The notes: generated by a model not told the origin, from the sequence alone. Counted from the first letter of the stretch, positions 20,894 through 32,164 are shown. The stretch: DNA of 64,000 nt from Liopterus haemorrhoidalis (GCA_963971575.1 OZ020617.1:38407626-38471625), one strand, 5' to 3'. Program-made: numbers and translations.

Positions 20894-23559
20894 TTTAGCT
20901 AAGTCAGTCAATTAAATTTTATGTAATTTATTTATTTATTTATTCAAGTACACTTAGCTATTTTATCTTATTTTATTTTATTTTGTTTTATTATGTTTTA
21001 TCTTGTCATTAATTATATTTATTTTATATTATTTATTATATACTATTTATTTACTGATTGATATACATTCTGATATTTTATTTTTTTCTTATATCATCTG
21101 AACATTTTACATTTCATATTTTAATTTATTTCTTTTTATTTTACATAAATTGTTCCGTGTTATATTGTATTTTATTTGTAATATATACCAGCATAATGTA
21201 TTTACAAAGTTTTAGAAAAATAAAGGCTATTATTTGGGGTTTGTCTTGACAAGCGTCCACTAATCGCAAACTTCAGCACCCTTTTAATCTAGGTCATACT
21301 AGAGACTAGTGGAGCTTAATACACACGGCTGCATCCAAAACCCTGGCGATATGCAGACGCGGAAATTACGCGTCTAATTATAATTATTATTATAATTACA
21401 TAAAATATACACAATTTTGTTTAGCTGCATATTGACAGAAAATACAAGAGTTGCAATTATAGGAGGGAAATGTCGAATCGTGAAGTTTGTTGTGATATAT
21501 TGAAAGATGATAAAAGCAGGGTACACAGTACAGTGAACTAAAAATGTAACACAGCCAATAATTATTACAGGCTCTTCATATAATTAGTTTTACATTTGCT
21601 GAAATTTACGAAGCTGGTGCTGTGACCATACACAATGACAATAACTTCTTCCTTTTTGCACTCGTATTTAATTCTGAATCATAATTAGTCTTCTTTGGCC
21701 ACTTTAAAAGGTAGTAATTTATGGTGCTCAATCAGTACCGGTTTAAAGGCTTTTACCTCGATGTTTGTTGGACTCCAAACCATCAATAAGATGTCTGCAT
21801 GGCCCTAATTTTTTAAATTTACCCGTTTAGTTATGTTAACATCTCAACGAGAACCTGATTTTGTTTTCTAATTAATAACCCGATCCAAATCCGAACAAAT
21901 TTTTATTTCGGCCCAAACGGAACTCGACTAGAAAAATAAATTATTATTTTTATAATACAAATATTAATATAAATTATAAATAAAAACGCTAAAGCCAAAG
22001 CATATCAATATCTTATGGATTATTTTTCTTTTGGCGCAAGATAATCCGTACTATTAAAAATGTTTAATTATTAATAACGTGATTCAGAAAAAGCTCGTTA
22101 TGTTTGAAACAGTAATTTGCATTGAGTGTTTAACCTGTCCCAGGCCTGAATATAATCTATATTATCCGATCCGGTCCGGCCCTTAGGCCAGGTCCAAGCA
22201 CATGTAAGTCTCTACCACCTATTATCAAATGTTGCCCACGTGTAGCTATTGGCTATCAGTTCATTTCGGTTTTAAATGACAAGCAAGCTATCTCACTCAT
22301 AAGGGTATATTGATAAAGACCGCTACGATACCACTGCAATTAGCGTTCTCCTTACTGGACTAAAATTGCTACGGCCTTGCCAGAATGGCCCTCTAGTGCG
22401 CGCAGCTAGCGTCCAGTGAAGAAGATCATGGTATTCAGGTGTACAAATTGAATTTATAATTATGGGTGTCTGGATATTTTTTAAGTGAAATGGAGGCAAT
22501 AGCATGGGCTGCTACGTTCTGCTGTTTCTAAAATTTGAACGCTTCGGTCTGTTGTACCGTGACACGTGACTGACCTGGGGCTTGCTTCAGTCCATATCGG
22601 TAAAATTTACTGCGTTGACATTAATACAAGGAGCAAATGCCAAGCCGGCACAAAAATCGTCCACCTACCTAGATTTGCTCCAATACCTACCTACTAAAAA
22701 TAGCTAAAGTGTTAATTAATCAAAGGATTAGACGAAAGCTAGATCGACCCACAAAACCAGTGCAAACACTCTACGCAAAATACGCCAACACTATAGATGA
22801 CTCCAGTACTGAACAATAAATTAAATACCCAGCGTACTTACAGGTTTTCTGTTATACATATTAACACCGCCGCTTAGTGATACTGCTTTTTAGCTTATGA
22901 ACATTTTGGCGTGTCTGTACAGACGCATGCTAAGTACATTCCAAACTTGGACACAATGCAACAAATAAAAAAAATTAAAAAAATCCGTGACAAGACAATT
23001 TAGATTGCCTTTAAATGCTAATTATCGTGAAAGAAATAACCTACGAAAACATTAACGAACTGGTTTAATTAGTCTTTTGTCTAGATATTCGATTCCAACG
23101 TACGATTTGGAAGTCAATATCGCACTCCATTTTCCTAAATTTATCCTTCTTCTCTCTTTGTTCTTGTTTAAAACGTCGAATTCTAGTGTAAGGCATAATC
23201 CTCACCTTTCCTTTTTCATATCTCCTTGTTATGAGTCAATCTATGCCAACTGTTTCCGGCTTCTTCCCTAGCGTAGACTAAATATGTCTTTGGCGGGGGA
23301 CCTATGTTTCTCTTCTTCCTTCACTGTGTCCAGTGAATCAATATGTAAGACCATTTTCATCCGCCTGCCGTAAAGATGTGGCCAGCCCAACTCCGTTTAA
23401 TTTTAGCTGCCCTTTCCACCGGTAATGCCTGCCCTTGCCCTTATATTTTCAATTTGTGTCTGCCCCAAGCATAAACACGTTTAAATCCAGAATAAATCAT
23501 TTATTTCCCCGAGCAATGTAATTTTAGTTCTATATTTAATTTAATTGTAAAATCTTCAT
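20894..23559. other. Long stretch with little structure
   Basis: 20920-21190 is T-rich with TTTA repeats, perhaps the RTE 3' region. Near 21355-21390 AGACGCG and CGCGTCT form a small hairpin. From 21400 to 23559 I see no coding frame with support, no paired terminal repeats and no RNA gene. Confidence 0.5.
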
Positions 23560-23697
23560 TTCTTAGCTTAAGTAATTATGTAATTTTTTGTTTATATTAG
23601 TATATCATGTAACTAGTTTGTAAGTATAAAATGTATGGTTCAATTGAGCATAACAAGCCCTATGCTTCTGCTCTGATTGTAATAATAATAATAATAA
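23560..23697 (+). mobile_element. LINE-T 3' end, (TAA)n tail
   Basis: AACTAGTTTGTAAGTATAAA, then GAGCATAACAAGCCCTATGC, TTCTGCTCTGATTG and a TAA run (23681-23697). This matches the 3' end at 51590-51688. No coding left. Confidence 0.75.
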
Positions 23698-23884
23698 GAC
23701 CGGAATTAGTTTTAACGAGGTCCCAAGAAAATAAAATAACCAAAAAAGCAAGGAAATTTCATTCAAAAAATTTTTAGATAAGCTTTTGCCCTTAAAAAGT
23801 TTTTGCCCCCCCCCCAGAAAATAATGTCACGAGCCGTTACTGCCAAGAGGTTTACCTAAAGTTGGAAAGACTGGGCCTAAGTAA

Positions 23885-24088
23885 TATAACTTTAACTAAT
23901 TTTTGCAATAGAACAAAATATCTGGAAAAATATTGTATAATGAAGTATAGAATGTAGAATGTTAAAAATATTTTATTAGACAAACACAAATTTTCTGCAA
24001 ATTTTGTTGTATAGATCGATATTAATTTTATTACAGATTGGCAGTTTTGTATAAGATACTTGTGAGAACTATACTGTTGTGCTTCCCC
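23885..24088. mobile_element. TTAA-type (piggyBac-like) MITE fragment
   Basis: Matches the right part of the element at 50262-51026 (ATTAATTTTATTACAGATTG, GTATAAGATACTTG) and ends with GTTGTGCTTCCCC directly before TTAA (24089-24092). The left end is missing. Confidence 0.65.
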
Positions 24089-24696
24089 TTAAGTGTGACC
24101 TGATGGAATTTGAACTCACGTCTTTTTATATACCATAAGCGTCTACAAAAGAAGTATGATGATGAATATATACAAAAGCAGATACTGAATCAAATATTTT
24201 GTTTGTATAGAATAAAAAAAATCTCACAGCTTTGAAACATAAAATAATGATCCAATTATACTTTGAACTATTTAGACGAGTTGTAACATTCAGGTCACAG
24301 CAGTATTCTCTCTTATTATTTGCACACGCTTTTTCTTTTACTACAAAAATTTATTTTGTTTCGGCTTAGTATTCACCCTTTCTGTCATAATCTGGTAGTA
24401 AACACACATAATTAAAGAATAACAAATCTAATAACCCTCGTGATTTATGAAAGTTTGTATCTTGTAATATTAAAATGTATAAATCCGTGTTGTGTTTTGA
24501 GACGTGTGTTCATGGCACCTTTATCCATACAATGACAAATGTATTTGAACGGAAGGGTATAGTGGTTTTACTGTGAAAAATTAGGAATTTCTTCTCTCAG
24601 ATTTATTAGGGTAATTTCCGTTGCTATGTCAACCTAAATTATTGAGGGTTGCTGAGAAACAAGCACTGATTGCATTCTCCGATAATGTATGTATGT

Positions 24697-24726
24697 GTTC
24701 AATTAATTCACATGAATTAATTGAAC
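24697..24726. repeat. 30-bp near-perfect palindrome
   Basis: GTTCAATTAATTCA - CA - inverse: 14-bp arms around two bases. Function unknown. Confidence 0.8.
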
Positions 24727-24884
24727 TTATACCAGGGATACTTCAGGATTATATACTAAATTATTCTTATTCTTCGTCAATAATCAAATGATCAAGTAAT
24801 TATAATTTCACGTCTGGACATGTTTTAACTAATTCAAATTTATCTGACATTACGTTTGGTGAACCGGAAATTTTAATCAGAATT

Positions 24885-25153
24885 GGACAAAAATAAGGGT
24901 GCTGGTCCAGGTGGTATCCTAAGTGTTTTTGTCCAAAATTGTGCAACATCTCTCTGTGTGCCGTTAACTATTATTTGTAATAAATCTTTGACTGAAGGAA
25001 ATTGCCCCACTATTTTAAAATAAGCTTATGTAACACCAGTTTTTAAAAATGGAAGTAAGAATTTGATTACAAATTATAGACCCATATCTAAACTTTGCAT
25101 ACTTGAAAAAATATTTAAACAATTAATTTATAACCCCAACAAGATGGGTTTTT
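24885..25153 (+). pseudogene. LINE reverse transcriptase remnant, N-terminal part
   Basis: Codes KNKGAGPGGI, NKSLTEGNCP, AYVTPVFKNGSKNLITNYRP and ISKLCILEKIFKQLI, the conserved opening of the RT domain in Jockey/CR1-type LINEs (usual order ...PDGI, ...G..P, W..A.V.PI.K.G, N.YRPIS, K..E..I). An in-frame TAA replaces the usual tryptophan position. At 25154 the sequence is broken by a retroposon and the coding resumes at 26235-26248. Confidence 0.82.
25141..25153. repeat. Target site duplication of the 25154-26234 retroposon
   Basis: AAGATGGGTTTTT at 25141-25153 and again at 26235-26247. With one copy removed the LINE reading resumes in the expected block (DGF near the second RT motif), so the 13 bp are a duplication. 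Confidence 0.9.
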
Positions 25154-26234
25154 ACAACAAGCTCTAAAAGATCAAGAACAAGAACATGACATAGCCCAAA
25201 CCGAAATTCAAAATCAGAAACAACCGCACGAAAAACAAACCAACAACCGTTTATTAAAGAGACAGAATAGCAACAACAAAATACTAGATACGAATCCAAT
25301 GTACCAACCACATTTACACAAGATAACCAGGAATCACAACAACAATTGATCTCAATAAATATAGAGGAGAATAATATTGACCAAAACGTTGTTCAAGCTC
25401 TGTCTTCAGAAACAGATGCTTCATTTTAAATTTTTAACCCCGAAGAACTAAAAAAGCTGACACAGAGTGAAGCTGAAAAATTCCATCAATACCTTGGAAC
25501 ATTATTAAATCCCCCATCAAAAACCAAGCGACCAGCTACGATTTCTGTAAGTTCAGATGAAACTTCAAATAATGAAAATATACAACTACAGCCAACACAA
25601 ATACAGAAAAGACACAAATATGTATTTCCAATAATACCCAAAATAAAAAAGGAGATAAATGATAACCCCCAAAAATATATTTTATCATACGACCAACTGC
25701 ACAGCATCGTGGAAAACACTCAAGGTCATAACGATATCATATCACTATTAGAAGAGTACACGCCTAACACTAATAGACTCATAAAAATGCTACAATCTTT
25801 ATACCCCATAATTAATAAAAGTAAAATAAAAACAAAATTCACTAAAATCATAAATAAACTGCAACTACCATATATCAAGATACTGCCTAAATATAATATC
25901 TTATTAACTCTTTCAATTGAAAATGACTGTCAGTCAATTAAAAATGACTACCAGAACTTTACCCAGAACACTACCCAGAACCTTCCACAATCTTACCGAA
26001 ATTCTGTCTCTAAGTGATAACCTCATGACAAAAAAGGATCTCTTACTTGCTAGTAAGCAATATTAAACCATACTTACCCTATGTAACATTTCTACCATTA
26101 CTATTATATTTAATTACCAATGTAATTTATCTATTAATGTATTACTACAATACTGTATTACATGTATATATGCACAATATATAAGGTACTAATGGCCTTG
26201 CAGTCGATGTACCTAAAATGCTAAATGGAAAAAA
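25154..26234 (+). mobile_element. Poly-A retroposon carrying an ORF1-like protein, no RT
   Basis: A 1.08-kb insert with a 13-bp target duplication and an A8 run at its 3' end (about 26229-26236, shared with the target). It holds one degenerate coding region (25154-26017) and about 215 bp of 3' untranslated DNA. No reverse transcriptase. Either a 5'-truncated LINE with unusual gene order, an ORF1-only derivative mobilised in trans, or a processed copy of a cellular mRNA. Confidence 0.8.
25174..26017 (+). pseudogene. ORF1-like protein of the retroposon, origin unknown
   Basis: The single reading frame contains stops at about 25190, 25267 and 25427, then stays open for about 195 codons to 26017. 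The early part is rich in S/T/Q/N and basic residues (KRSRTR, SKSETTARKTNQQ). The open part has FNPEELKKLTQSEAEKFHQY, an acidic stretch, KRHKYVFPIIPKIKKE and then YDQLHSIVENTQGHNDIISL followed by EEYTPNTNRLIKML. The last blocks look like a folded helical domain. I believe I have seen similar domains in ORF1 proteins of insect LINEs but cannot name one. No zinc knuckle, RT or protease motif. Confidence 0.6.
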
Positions 26235-26247
26235 AAGATGGGTTTTT

Positions 26248-27566
26248 CCCTTGGAGATCAGTTGAAACCAATTTATTACTTTATACCAACTACATACTTA
26301 AATCTATGGATAATCGCGTCCAAGTAGATGCAGTTTTTACTGACTTTAGTAAAGTTTTTGATTAAATAGATACTAAAATACTATTACACTAGCTTGCTTC
26401 TTTTGGAGTGAGTGATAATTTATTAGCTTGGTTTAAATCTTATCTCTCAGGGAGACTCAGGGTTGTTGTTGATGGTTATAAATCAAATAGCGAACCAATT
26501 ACCGCAGGTGTACCGCAAGGGAGTCATTTAGCAACACTTCTATTCATAATTTTCATAAATGACATTACGAAATGTTTTTTGTACTCTAATAAAGTAATAT
26601 ACTTTATGCTGACGACCTTAAAATTTTTAAATCAGTCACTAGCTTGCAAGATTGTTACCAGATACAATCTGACCTTCACAGGTTTAATAATTTCATGCAA
26701 AAAAATAATCTTTCTCTTAATATGCAGAAGTGCTTTCAAATAACTTTTACTAGAAACATAAATAAAGTAAATTAAGAATATAGTCTTTGTGGAAATAATA
26801 TTACTTCCGTTAGTCTTGTGAAAGATCTAGGAGTAACTTTGGATAGTAAGCTTAGATTGGATGTTTATGTAAATAATGTAATTAAAAAATCATACAGAAT
26901 GTTAGGATTTATGATAAGATCAGGAGCAAATTTCAAAAATATTTCAACCATGACAACTTTACATTTTTCTTTCGTTAGGAGTCAGCTGGAATTTGGCACT
27001 GTGTCTTGGTCACCTCAGTATAATATTAACATTGATAGAATTGAAAGAATACAAACAAAATTCGATAATCATATGGTAAACAAATTTTCTAATTATAAAT
27101 CAATTGTCACTTGAGAAAGGACGGATCTATCTTGATATTTCTTTTTTCTTTAAAATTATTAGAAATATAATTGACTGTCCAGAATTACAAAGTAAATTTC
27201 ATTTCCGTGTTCCTACACATTCTACGCGACAATGTGAACTTTTCTCAATAAACTTCTCTAATACATCAACCAATTCACCTATAAATCGTCTCCCATTATT
27301 GTTTCATATGTATTCTTCCAATATTAATTTTCCAGAAATATTTAAAAAAAAAACAAAAAAAATAATAAAAATTAAAAAAAACGATATGTAAATTTAAAAA
27401 ATTATTTCCAAAAATAATTTAATATTATTGTATTAATTTTTTTTCTTTTTTTTCTGTTTTTTGTTTTGTTTCGCTGCTGTATTTTTTAATTTTTTATAAC
27501 TGATGTGTTTTTATCTGTAATTGGGATTGCATCCTGTTCAAAAACCTGTACTAATAAATAAATAAA
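26248..27566 (+). pseudogene. LINE reverse transcriptase remnant, catalytic part to 3' end
   Basis: Continues from 25153. Visible: VETNLLLYTNYILKSMDNRV, VDAVFTDFSKVFD (first aspartate), VSDNLLAWFKSYLSGRLRVV (26408 onward), GVPQGSHLATLLFIIFINDI (motif B and start of C). The YADD block is shifted out of frame (YFMLTTLKFL in the present frame). Then VKDLGVTLDSKLRLDVYVNN, a terminal segment to about 27390, and a 3' tail of AATA repeats (about 27550-27566). Several stops and shifts. CR1/Jockey-type LINE, distinct from the TAA-tailed family. Confidence 0.83.
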
Positions 27567-27748
27567 TGATGATCGCGTACACCTAGGGTAAGAAGTTTGA
27601 CGTCTCAAGCGCTTGTAGCTCAAGGATGATTGGAAACTATTTTTTTTTTTTTTGTAGGGACCTGTTCACCCGTTTTTAGCGTAATTAATGGTGTATTTAG
27701 CTACATCCGAAGCACCCGCGATATTCGATTACTGCGGCCATCTTCATG
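27567..27748. other. Short unassigned stretch with left copy of a flanking repeat
   Basis: 27678-27750 is nearly repeated at 29334-29404 on the far side of the mariner (see that repeat entry). The rest is unassigned and includes a T13 run. Confidence 0.6.
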
Positions 27749-27750
27749 TA
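27678..27750 (+). repeat. About 72-bp direct repeat flanking the mariner, left copy
   Basis: AGCGTAATTAATGGTGTATT ... GCGGCCATCTTCATGTA. The right copy (29334-29405) differs at about half a dozen positions. Far longer than a TA target duplication, so the mariner lies between or inside repeated DNA. Confidence 0.85.
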
Positions 27751-27829
27751 TGAGGGTTGCCTTTTATATTTCGGGATTTGAGATCAAAAACAATTATTTA
27801 TCAACAAAAGTGGCTATATTGTTTTTCAA

Positions 27830-28272
27830 AATATTCTCCATGAAGATCAATACACATTTCCACTCCGATTGAAGCACCTTCCGATAGTATATAGCAAATT
27901 ATGTAAGATCCAACGCGAACAAATCTTTTTGACAGCCAAATGTTCATGCAATAGTGAATGTATGCTGGTCCCACTAATGCCCAAGGATACTTCAATCTCA
28001 CAATCAGTCACATGACGATCTTGCAGTATCAGTTCACGCACAGCTTCAATGTTTTCTGGAACAACAACCGACTTTGGACAACCTTCACGAAAATCGTCCT
28101 TAAGCGAACTACGGCCACGATTGAAGTCGGCAATCCATCGATAAACAGTAGTCCTTGAAGGTGCTTCGTAGCCAAAAGTCGAATTAAGTTCATCGATACA
28201 CTGTTGTTGGGTTAATCCACGTCGAAAGTTGTAAAAAATAATCGCTCGAAAATTTTCACGATATAATTCCAT
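27830..28272 (-). pseudogene. Mariner transposase: N-terminal DNA-binding region plus last codons
   Basis: Starts MELYRENFRAIIFYNFRRGL, a mariner-type N-terminus with the paired helix-turn-helix that binds the terminal repeats (residues 1 to about 110: QQQCIDELNSTFG, RTTVYRWIADFNRG, IEVSLGISGTSIHSLLHEHL). After HNL at about residue 126 the sequence jumps to CIDLHGEYFEKQ, the usual end of mariner transposases, in another frame. All three catalytic aspartates are gone. The product, if made, could at most bind termini. Confidence 0.86.
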
Positions 28273-28287
28273 TTTTAGCCGAGATGA

Positions 28288-29213
28288 TTTTTAGGGTTTT
28301 GTAGGTATGACCAAAAAACCCTTATACCGTCATTTTGTCGTCTGTCTGTCTGTCTGTCTGTTCGGTAAAAATTGTAGCCAAACGGCTAAACCTAGAGAGT
28401 TGAAATTTGGCATGCTTATACAACTCTTTGAACCGCACATAGGAAAAATACTAAAACATCTAAAAAACATACCCCCCTAAAAATATAAACAAATATGTGC
28501 TCATCGAAAACAAAAATATTTTTTTTAAATTATGAGTAGGGTATCAAATGAAAGTCCTTAGTACGTGGATTAACGATCAAATTTATATTTTTGAAAAATA
28601 AATTATTTTGATGCGATTTTTGCCAAAATTGTGCAAAAAAATTTTTGTCCCACACCCTGTAGCCCAGATGGTTTAAACTAAAAATCTAAAAAAATTCTAA
28701 GTAATGTATATTGGTGTGAACCGAAATAGTACAACAGGAATTTTTGATCAGATTATGTTTTCGGAAAATAACGAATTTTTGTGGTTTTTGGTTCACAAAG
28801 TACAAAAGTTATACCAATGTAAGACACTCACATGCAAGGCGTACGATGGCGTTATTGGTTAGTGCATTGGTGTCGTAAGCTAAAACTCGCTGGTGAACGA
28901 AGGGTTTCGAGTTCGAGTACTGGGTGAATCTTATTTTTTCTGTTTTTTTTTTTGCATTTTTATTATGTTGAAATTAATTTGTCAAAATTCTAGTTATATT
29001 TTGACAAATGTTGTATTTAATTTTTAAGAGCGTAAATTTAATAATTATCTTATTATATGATTAACAGACGATAAATTATTTTAAAAATATCGTTCATTTT
29101 GCCGTGATTACTACAAAGTAAAATTTGTCCTACACACTCAACATACCGCCTTCACTTATTATATACCTGTGAAACCCTGAAATGTGTGAATATTCACACT
29201 TCACATCAATTTT
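28288..29213 (+). mobile_element. HINE-3
   Basis: TTTTTAGGGTTTTGTAGGTA at left, four GTCT units near 28340, GTTGAAATTTGGCATGCTTA block, tRNA-like module, 3' hairpin GTGTGAATATTCACAC and end CACATCAATTTT. Complete, inserted in the mariner leader. Confidence 0.85.
28847..28918 (+). promoter_or_regulatory. tRNA-like A/B box pair inside HINE-3
   Basis: TGGCGTTATTGG (28847-28858) followed by TTAGTGCATTGG as in a tRNA D-arm, and GGTTTCGAGTTCGAGTAC (about 28903-28920) as B-box-like. Confidence 0.58.
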
Positions 29214-29333
29214 GTTTTGATTTGACAAATAGCGCTCGTACGTCAAAACGAGTCCGTATACCGTCAATAATGTATGTTTCCAGATGGCAGCATTAGTTTA
29301 GCGCAATCCCGAAATATAATAGGCAACCCTCGT

Positions 29334-29405
29334 AGCGTAATTAATGGTGTTTTTAGCTACATCCGAAGAACTCGCGATATTCCAATACTGCGGCCATCTT
29401 CATGT
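29334..29405 (+). repeat. About 72-bp direct repeat flanking the mariner, right copy
   Basis: Partner of 27678-27750. Confidence 0.85.
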
Positions 29406-29509
29406 AACGACTAACCTTGTGTAACGTATCATATAGTCTTCTTTCAAGCGGGAATTTTTTATTATTACGGCCTATTTAGTTCGCAAAAAAACTGTTTGTT
29501 TATATATAA

Positions 29510-30075
29510 AATCCTTTATTTCCTCTCGACCTTTCGGTGTTTAGGGTATTTACTAAAATTACAAAACATATCATATCTCCTATCAACATCCTAACGTCCT
29601 AACACACATTACATTACATTATTTTACATTACTATTTATTTTCTTCTATTCTCTTCCCTTACAACCATTTCTTCACCCCTCCTCCCATATCCCTCCCTTC
29701 CTCCCCATTTCCGGGTAACCTCAGCCCCCTTCCTTCCTTCCTTTTTCCCCCTTCTGCTTCCCACCGGGCCCCTTCCTTCCTTCCTTCATTTACCCCTTCC
29801 TGTTATCCTTCCCCAATCTCAATCCTTCTTGCCTCTAATTCCCTCGCCCACCTCTCCCCCGTTCCATCTTCGTGCAACAGGTCTATTGTGTTCCCCGGCC
29901 ACACTGTCATCTCCCTACACCTCTTGGCGAGGTGCTCTATATCTTCTTCCTTCTCCCCGCACATCTTATCCTCCTGTTTCCTCTAATATCTATTTCCTCT
30001 CTCTTCATTCCCGCACCTTAGCCTCGCAATCATCCTACCTCTGTCTCCCTTCAACTGTTTGTTTATGCAGAATTA
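29510..30075 (-). pseudogene. LINE C-terminal fragment, C/T-rich strand shown
   Basis: The plus strand is pyrimidine-rich; on the minus strand it reads as the charged C-terminal tail seen in the LINE at 40980-41830 (DMRGEKEEDIEHLAKRC..., ERWARELEARR). CCCTAAACACCGAAAGG near 29530 matches the region near 41045. Degenerate. Class: non-LTR retrotransposon with a terminal CCHC-like motif. Confidence 0.65.
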
Positions 30076-30209
30076 TTATATAAATATTGTATTACCTTCC
30101 GATACATACAGTTTGCTATAAGAGCGGTTAAATATTTCGTAACACCCAATTATAATCGTAAGACTGTCCCATTTTTTTTTTGCGAGTTTATATCTTTAAT
30201 CCATACCTT

Positions 30210-31245
30210 TTTTTAGGGTTTTGTAGGTATGACCAGAAAACCCCTCTACCGTCATTTTGTCGTCTGTCTGTCTGTCTGTTCGGTAAAAATTGTAGCCAAA
30301 CGGCTAAACCTAGAGAGTTGAAATTTGGCATGCTTATACAACTCTTTGACCCGCACATAGAAAAAATACTAAAACATCTAAAAAACATCCCCCTAAAACT
30401 ATAAACAAATATGTGCTCATCGAAAAAATAAATATTTTTTTATTATTCTCAGTAGGGTATCAAATGAAAGCCCTTGGTACATGGATTAACGATCAAATTT
30501 TTATTTTTGTAAAATAAATTATTTTAAAGCGATTTTTGCCAAAATTGTTTAAACTATGCCCAGATGGTTTAAACTAAAAATCTGAAAAAATTCTAAGTAA
30601 TGTACATTGGTGTGAACCGGAATAGTACAACAGGAATTTTTGATCAGATTATGTTTTGGGAAAAAAACGCATTTTTTGTGATTTTTGGCTAATAATGTAC
30701 ACAAGTTACAGCTTTGTAACACGCTACACTGGAACGTGTATGCTGGTGTAGTGGTTTTTGACGCTGGTTTTTCACCCAAGTAACTCGATCCGAAAGGGAT
30801 CGAACCCTGCGAGAAGAGACAATATTATTATTATTTTTCTAAATTTTTATATTGTTTAAATTATTTTTTCAAAATTCTAGTAATATTTTGGCAAATGTTG
30901 CATTAAATTTTTAAAATCGTAAATTTAATAACCACTGGAAATTGTTTAAATTATAATTTAATTTTGTTTCAATATACACGAAATCAGAGGGGTGGAACTT
31001 ATAACAACCAATGGAAGCCATAGGCGCAATTTTTAAAATTCTTAATGAACCTAGCTATATAAAAAAAAAAATACTGCACATATTTAGAATACCTAAATAA
31101 TGGTATTAGGTGTTCGAATTAAAATTAACAAACCAAATATTTTAATATAAAATTTGTTTTCGCATCCAAAATAATCATCATTCACTTACTAAATGCCTGC
31201 GAAATCCTGAAATGTGTGAAAATTCACACTTCACATATATTTTTT
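30210..31245 (+). mobile_element. HINE-4
   Basis: Left end TTTTTTAGGGTTTTGTAGGT, three GTCT units, conserved block, tRNA-like module, region similar to HINE-1 (AACCACTGGAAATTGTTTAA), and 3' hairpin GTGTGAAAATTCACAC. Confidence 0.82.
30744..30806 (+). promoter_or_regulatory. tRNA-like A/B box pair inside HINE-4
   Basis: TGGTGTAGTGG at 30744 and GGGATCGAACCCTGC at 30795. The sequence between differs strongly from that in HINE-1 to -3. Confidence 0.55.
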
Positions 31246-32130
31246 AATAATTCGATTTTTTTTAAGCCGTCTCTGTATGGACCGTCTCTGCATGGACCCT
31301 CCCAGTAACAATGTTCTCATTATAATCTAATGTAATTTTCTGTTTAAACGTTACATAAAACTAATGAAGCAATGTAATTTTCTCTGATATTCTAACCAAC
31401 TCATACGAAATAATATTTTAGTATGTGGGCAATTACACTAGAAATTATAATTCGCCTATTTCACTATTCAAGTCCACACACGTTTACAGCATAAACAAAA
31501 GTGTACAAATGTGAATTTAAATGATTATATAATTAAAGCTAAATAATAATTTCAACAAATTTATTTTGGTTAATATTGTTTTAATAGTTTTGTGTACAGA
31601 TTTTAATTTCCATCCACAATGTGTTAAGCCAGAAAAACTATATTTGTTCGGTAAAAAGAGCAACCAAATATTTTGTGTGTAATGGTCATTATAACCGCAA
31701 AAACAACGTTTATTAATTGTACATTGTTGACAATATTTTTTTTAAATTTCATCTGACTGATATGTTGCAATTTCTGTTTTTAATGAGAACTTCTATTACA
31801 AAACATATTGGTAAAACATGCCAGATATTTTTGATATGTAAAATGGAATATCATAAACACCACAGAGTATGTAAATAATTCTGGTTATTGATAATTCTGT
31901 ACACATTTTTCATTATTTTGACCTGCGATACTGTAGCGTATCATAATAGGGGGACCGGAAAGAAATAAATTATTTTATAATACAAAATAATTGTTTTTTC
32001 CAGAAATTTTTATTATGTTTATTTACAAAATATAATTTTTCCTCGACTATATGGATATACGTTCATTACTGGCGTGCCAGTGATTAGTAAATGTAGCACG
32101 TTCCGCACTCCTTTTTATTACACACCGCTG
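31246..32130. other. Mostly unassigned; one dispersed repeat
   Basis: AT-rich, non-coding, apart from the 100-bp repeat at 31781-31881. Confidence 0.5.
31781..31881 (+). repeat. 100-bp dispersed repeat shared with 36153-36253
   Basis: TAATGAGAACTTCTATTACA and the next 80 bp recur with very few changes inside the pogo element. One copy may be a solo piece of that element family or an independent short repeat. Confidence 0.85.
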
Positions 32131-32164
32131 ACCTGTTACGTAATGAGCTCATTACGTAACAGGT
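32131..32164. repeat. 34-bp perfect palindrome
   Basis: ACCTGTTACGTAATGAG followed at once by its exact inverse, centre GAGCTC, with no loop. A second half-site (GAGCTCATTACATAAAAGGT) follows at about 32166-32185. Confidence 0.9.

Larger units (their letters stand above)
27751..29332 (-). mobile_element. Mariner element, internally deleted, with HINE-3 inside
   Basis: Terminal repeats GAGGGTTGCCTTTTATATTT and inverse GAGGGTTGCCTATTATATTT, flanked by TA (27749-27750 and 29333-29334). Transposase N-terminus on the minus strand (28272 downward) and a last block GEYFEKQ near 27820 remain; the catalytic middle is deleted. HINE-3 occupies the 5' untranslated region. Confidence 0.88.
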
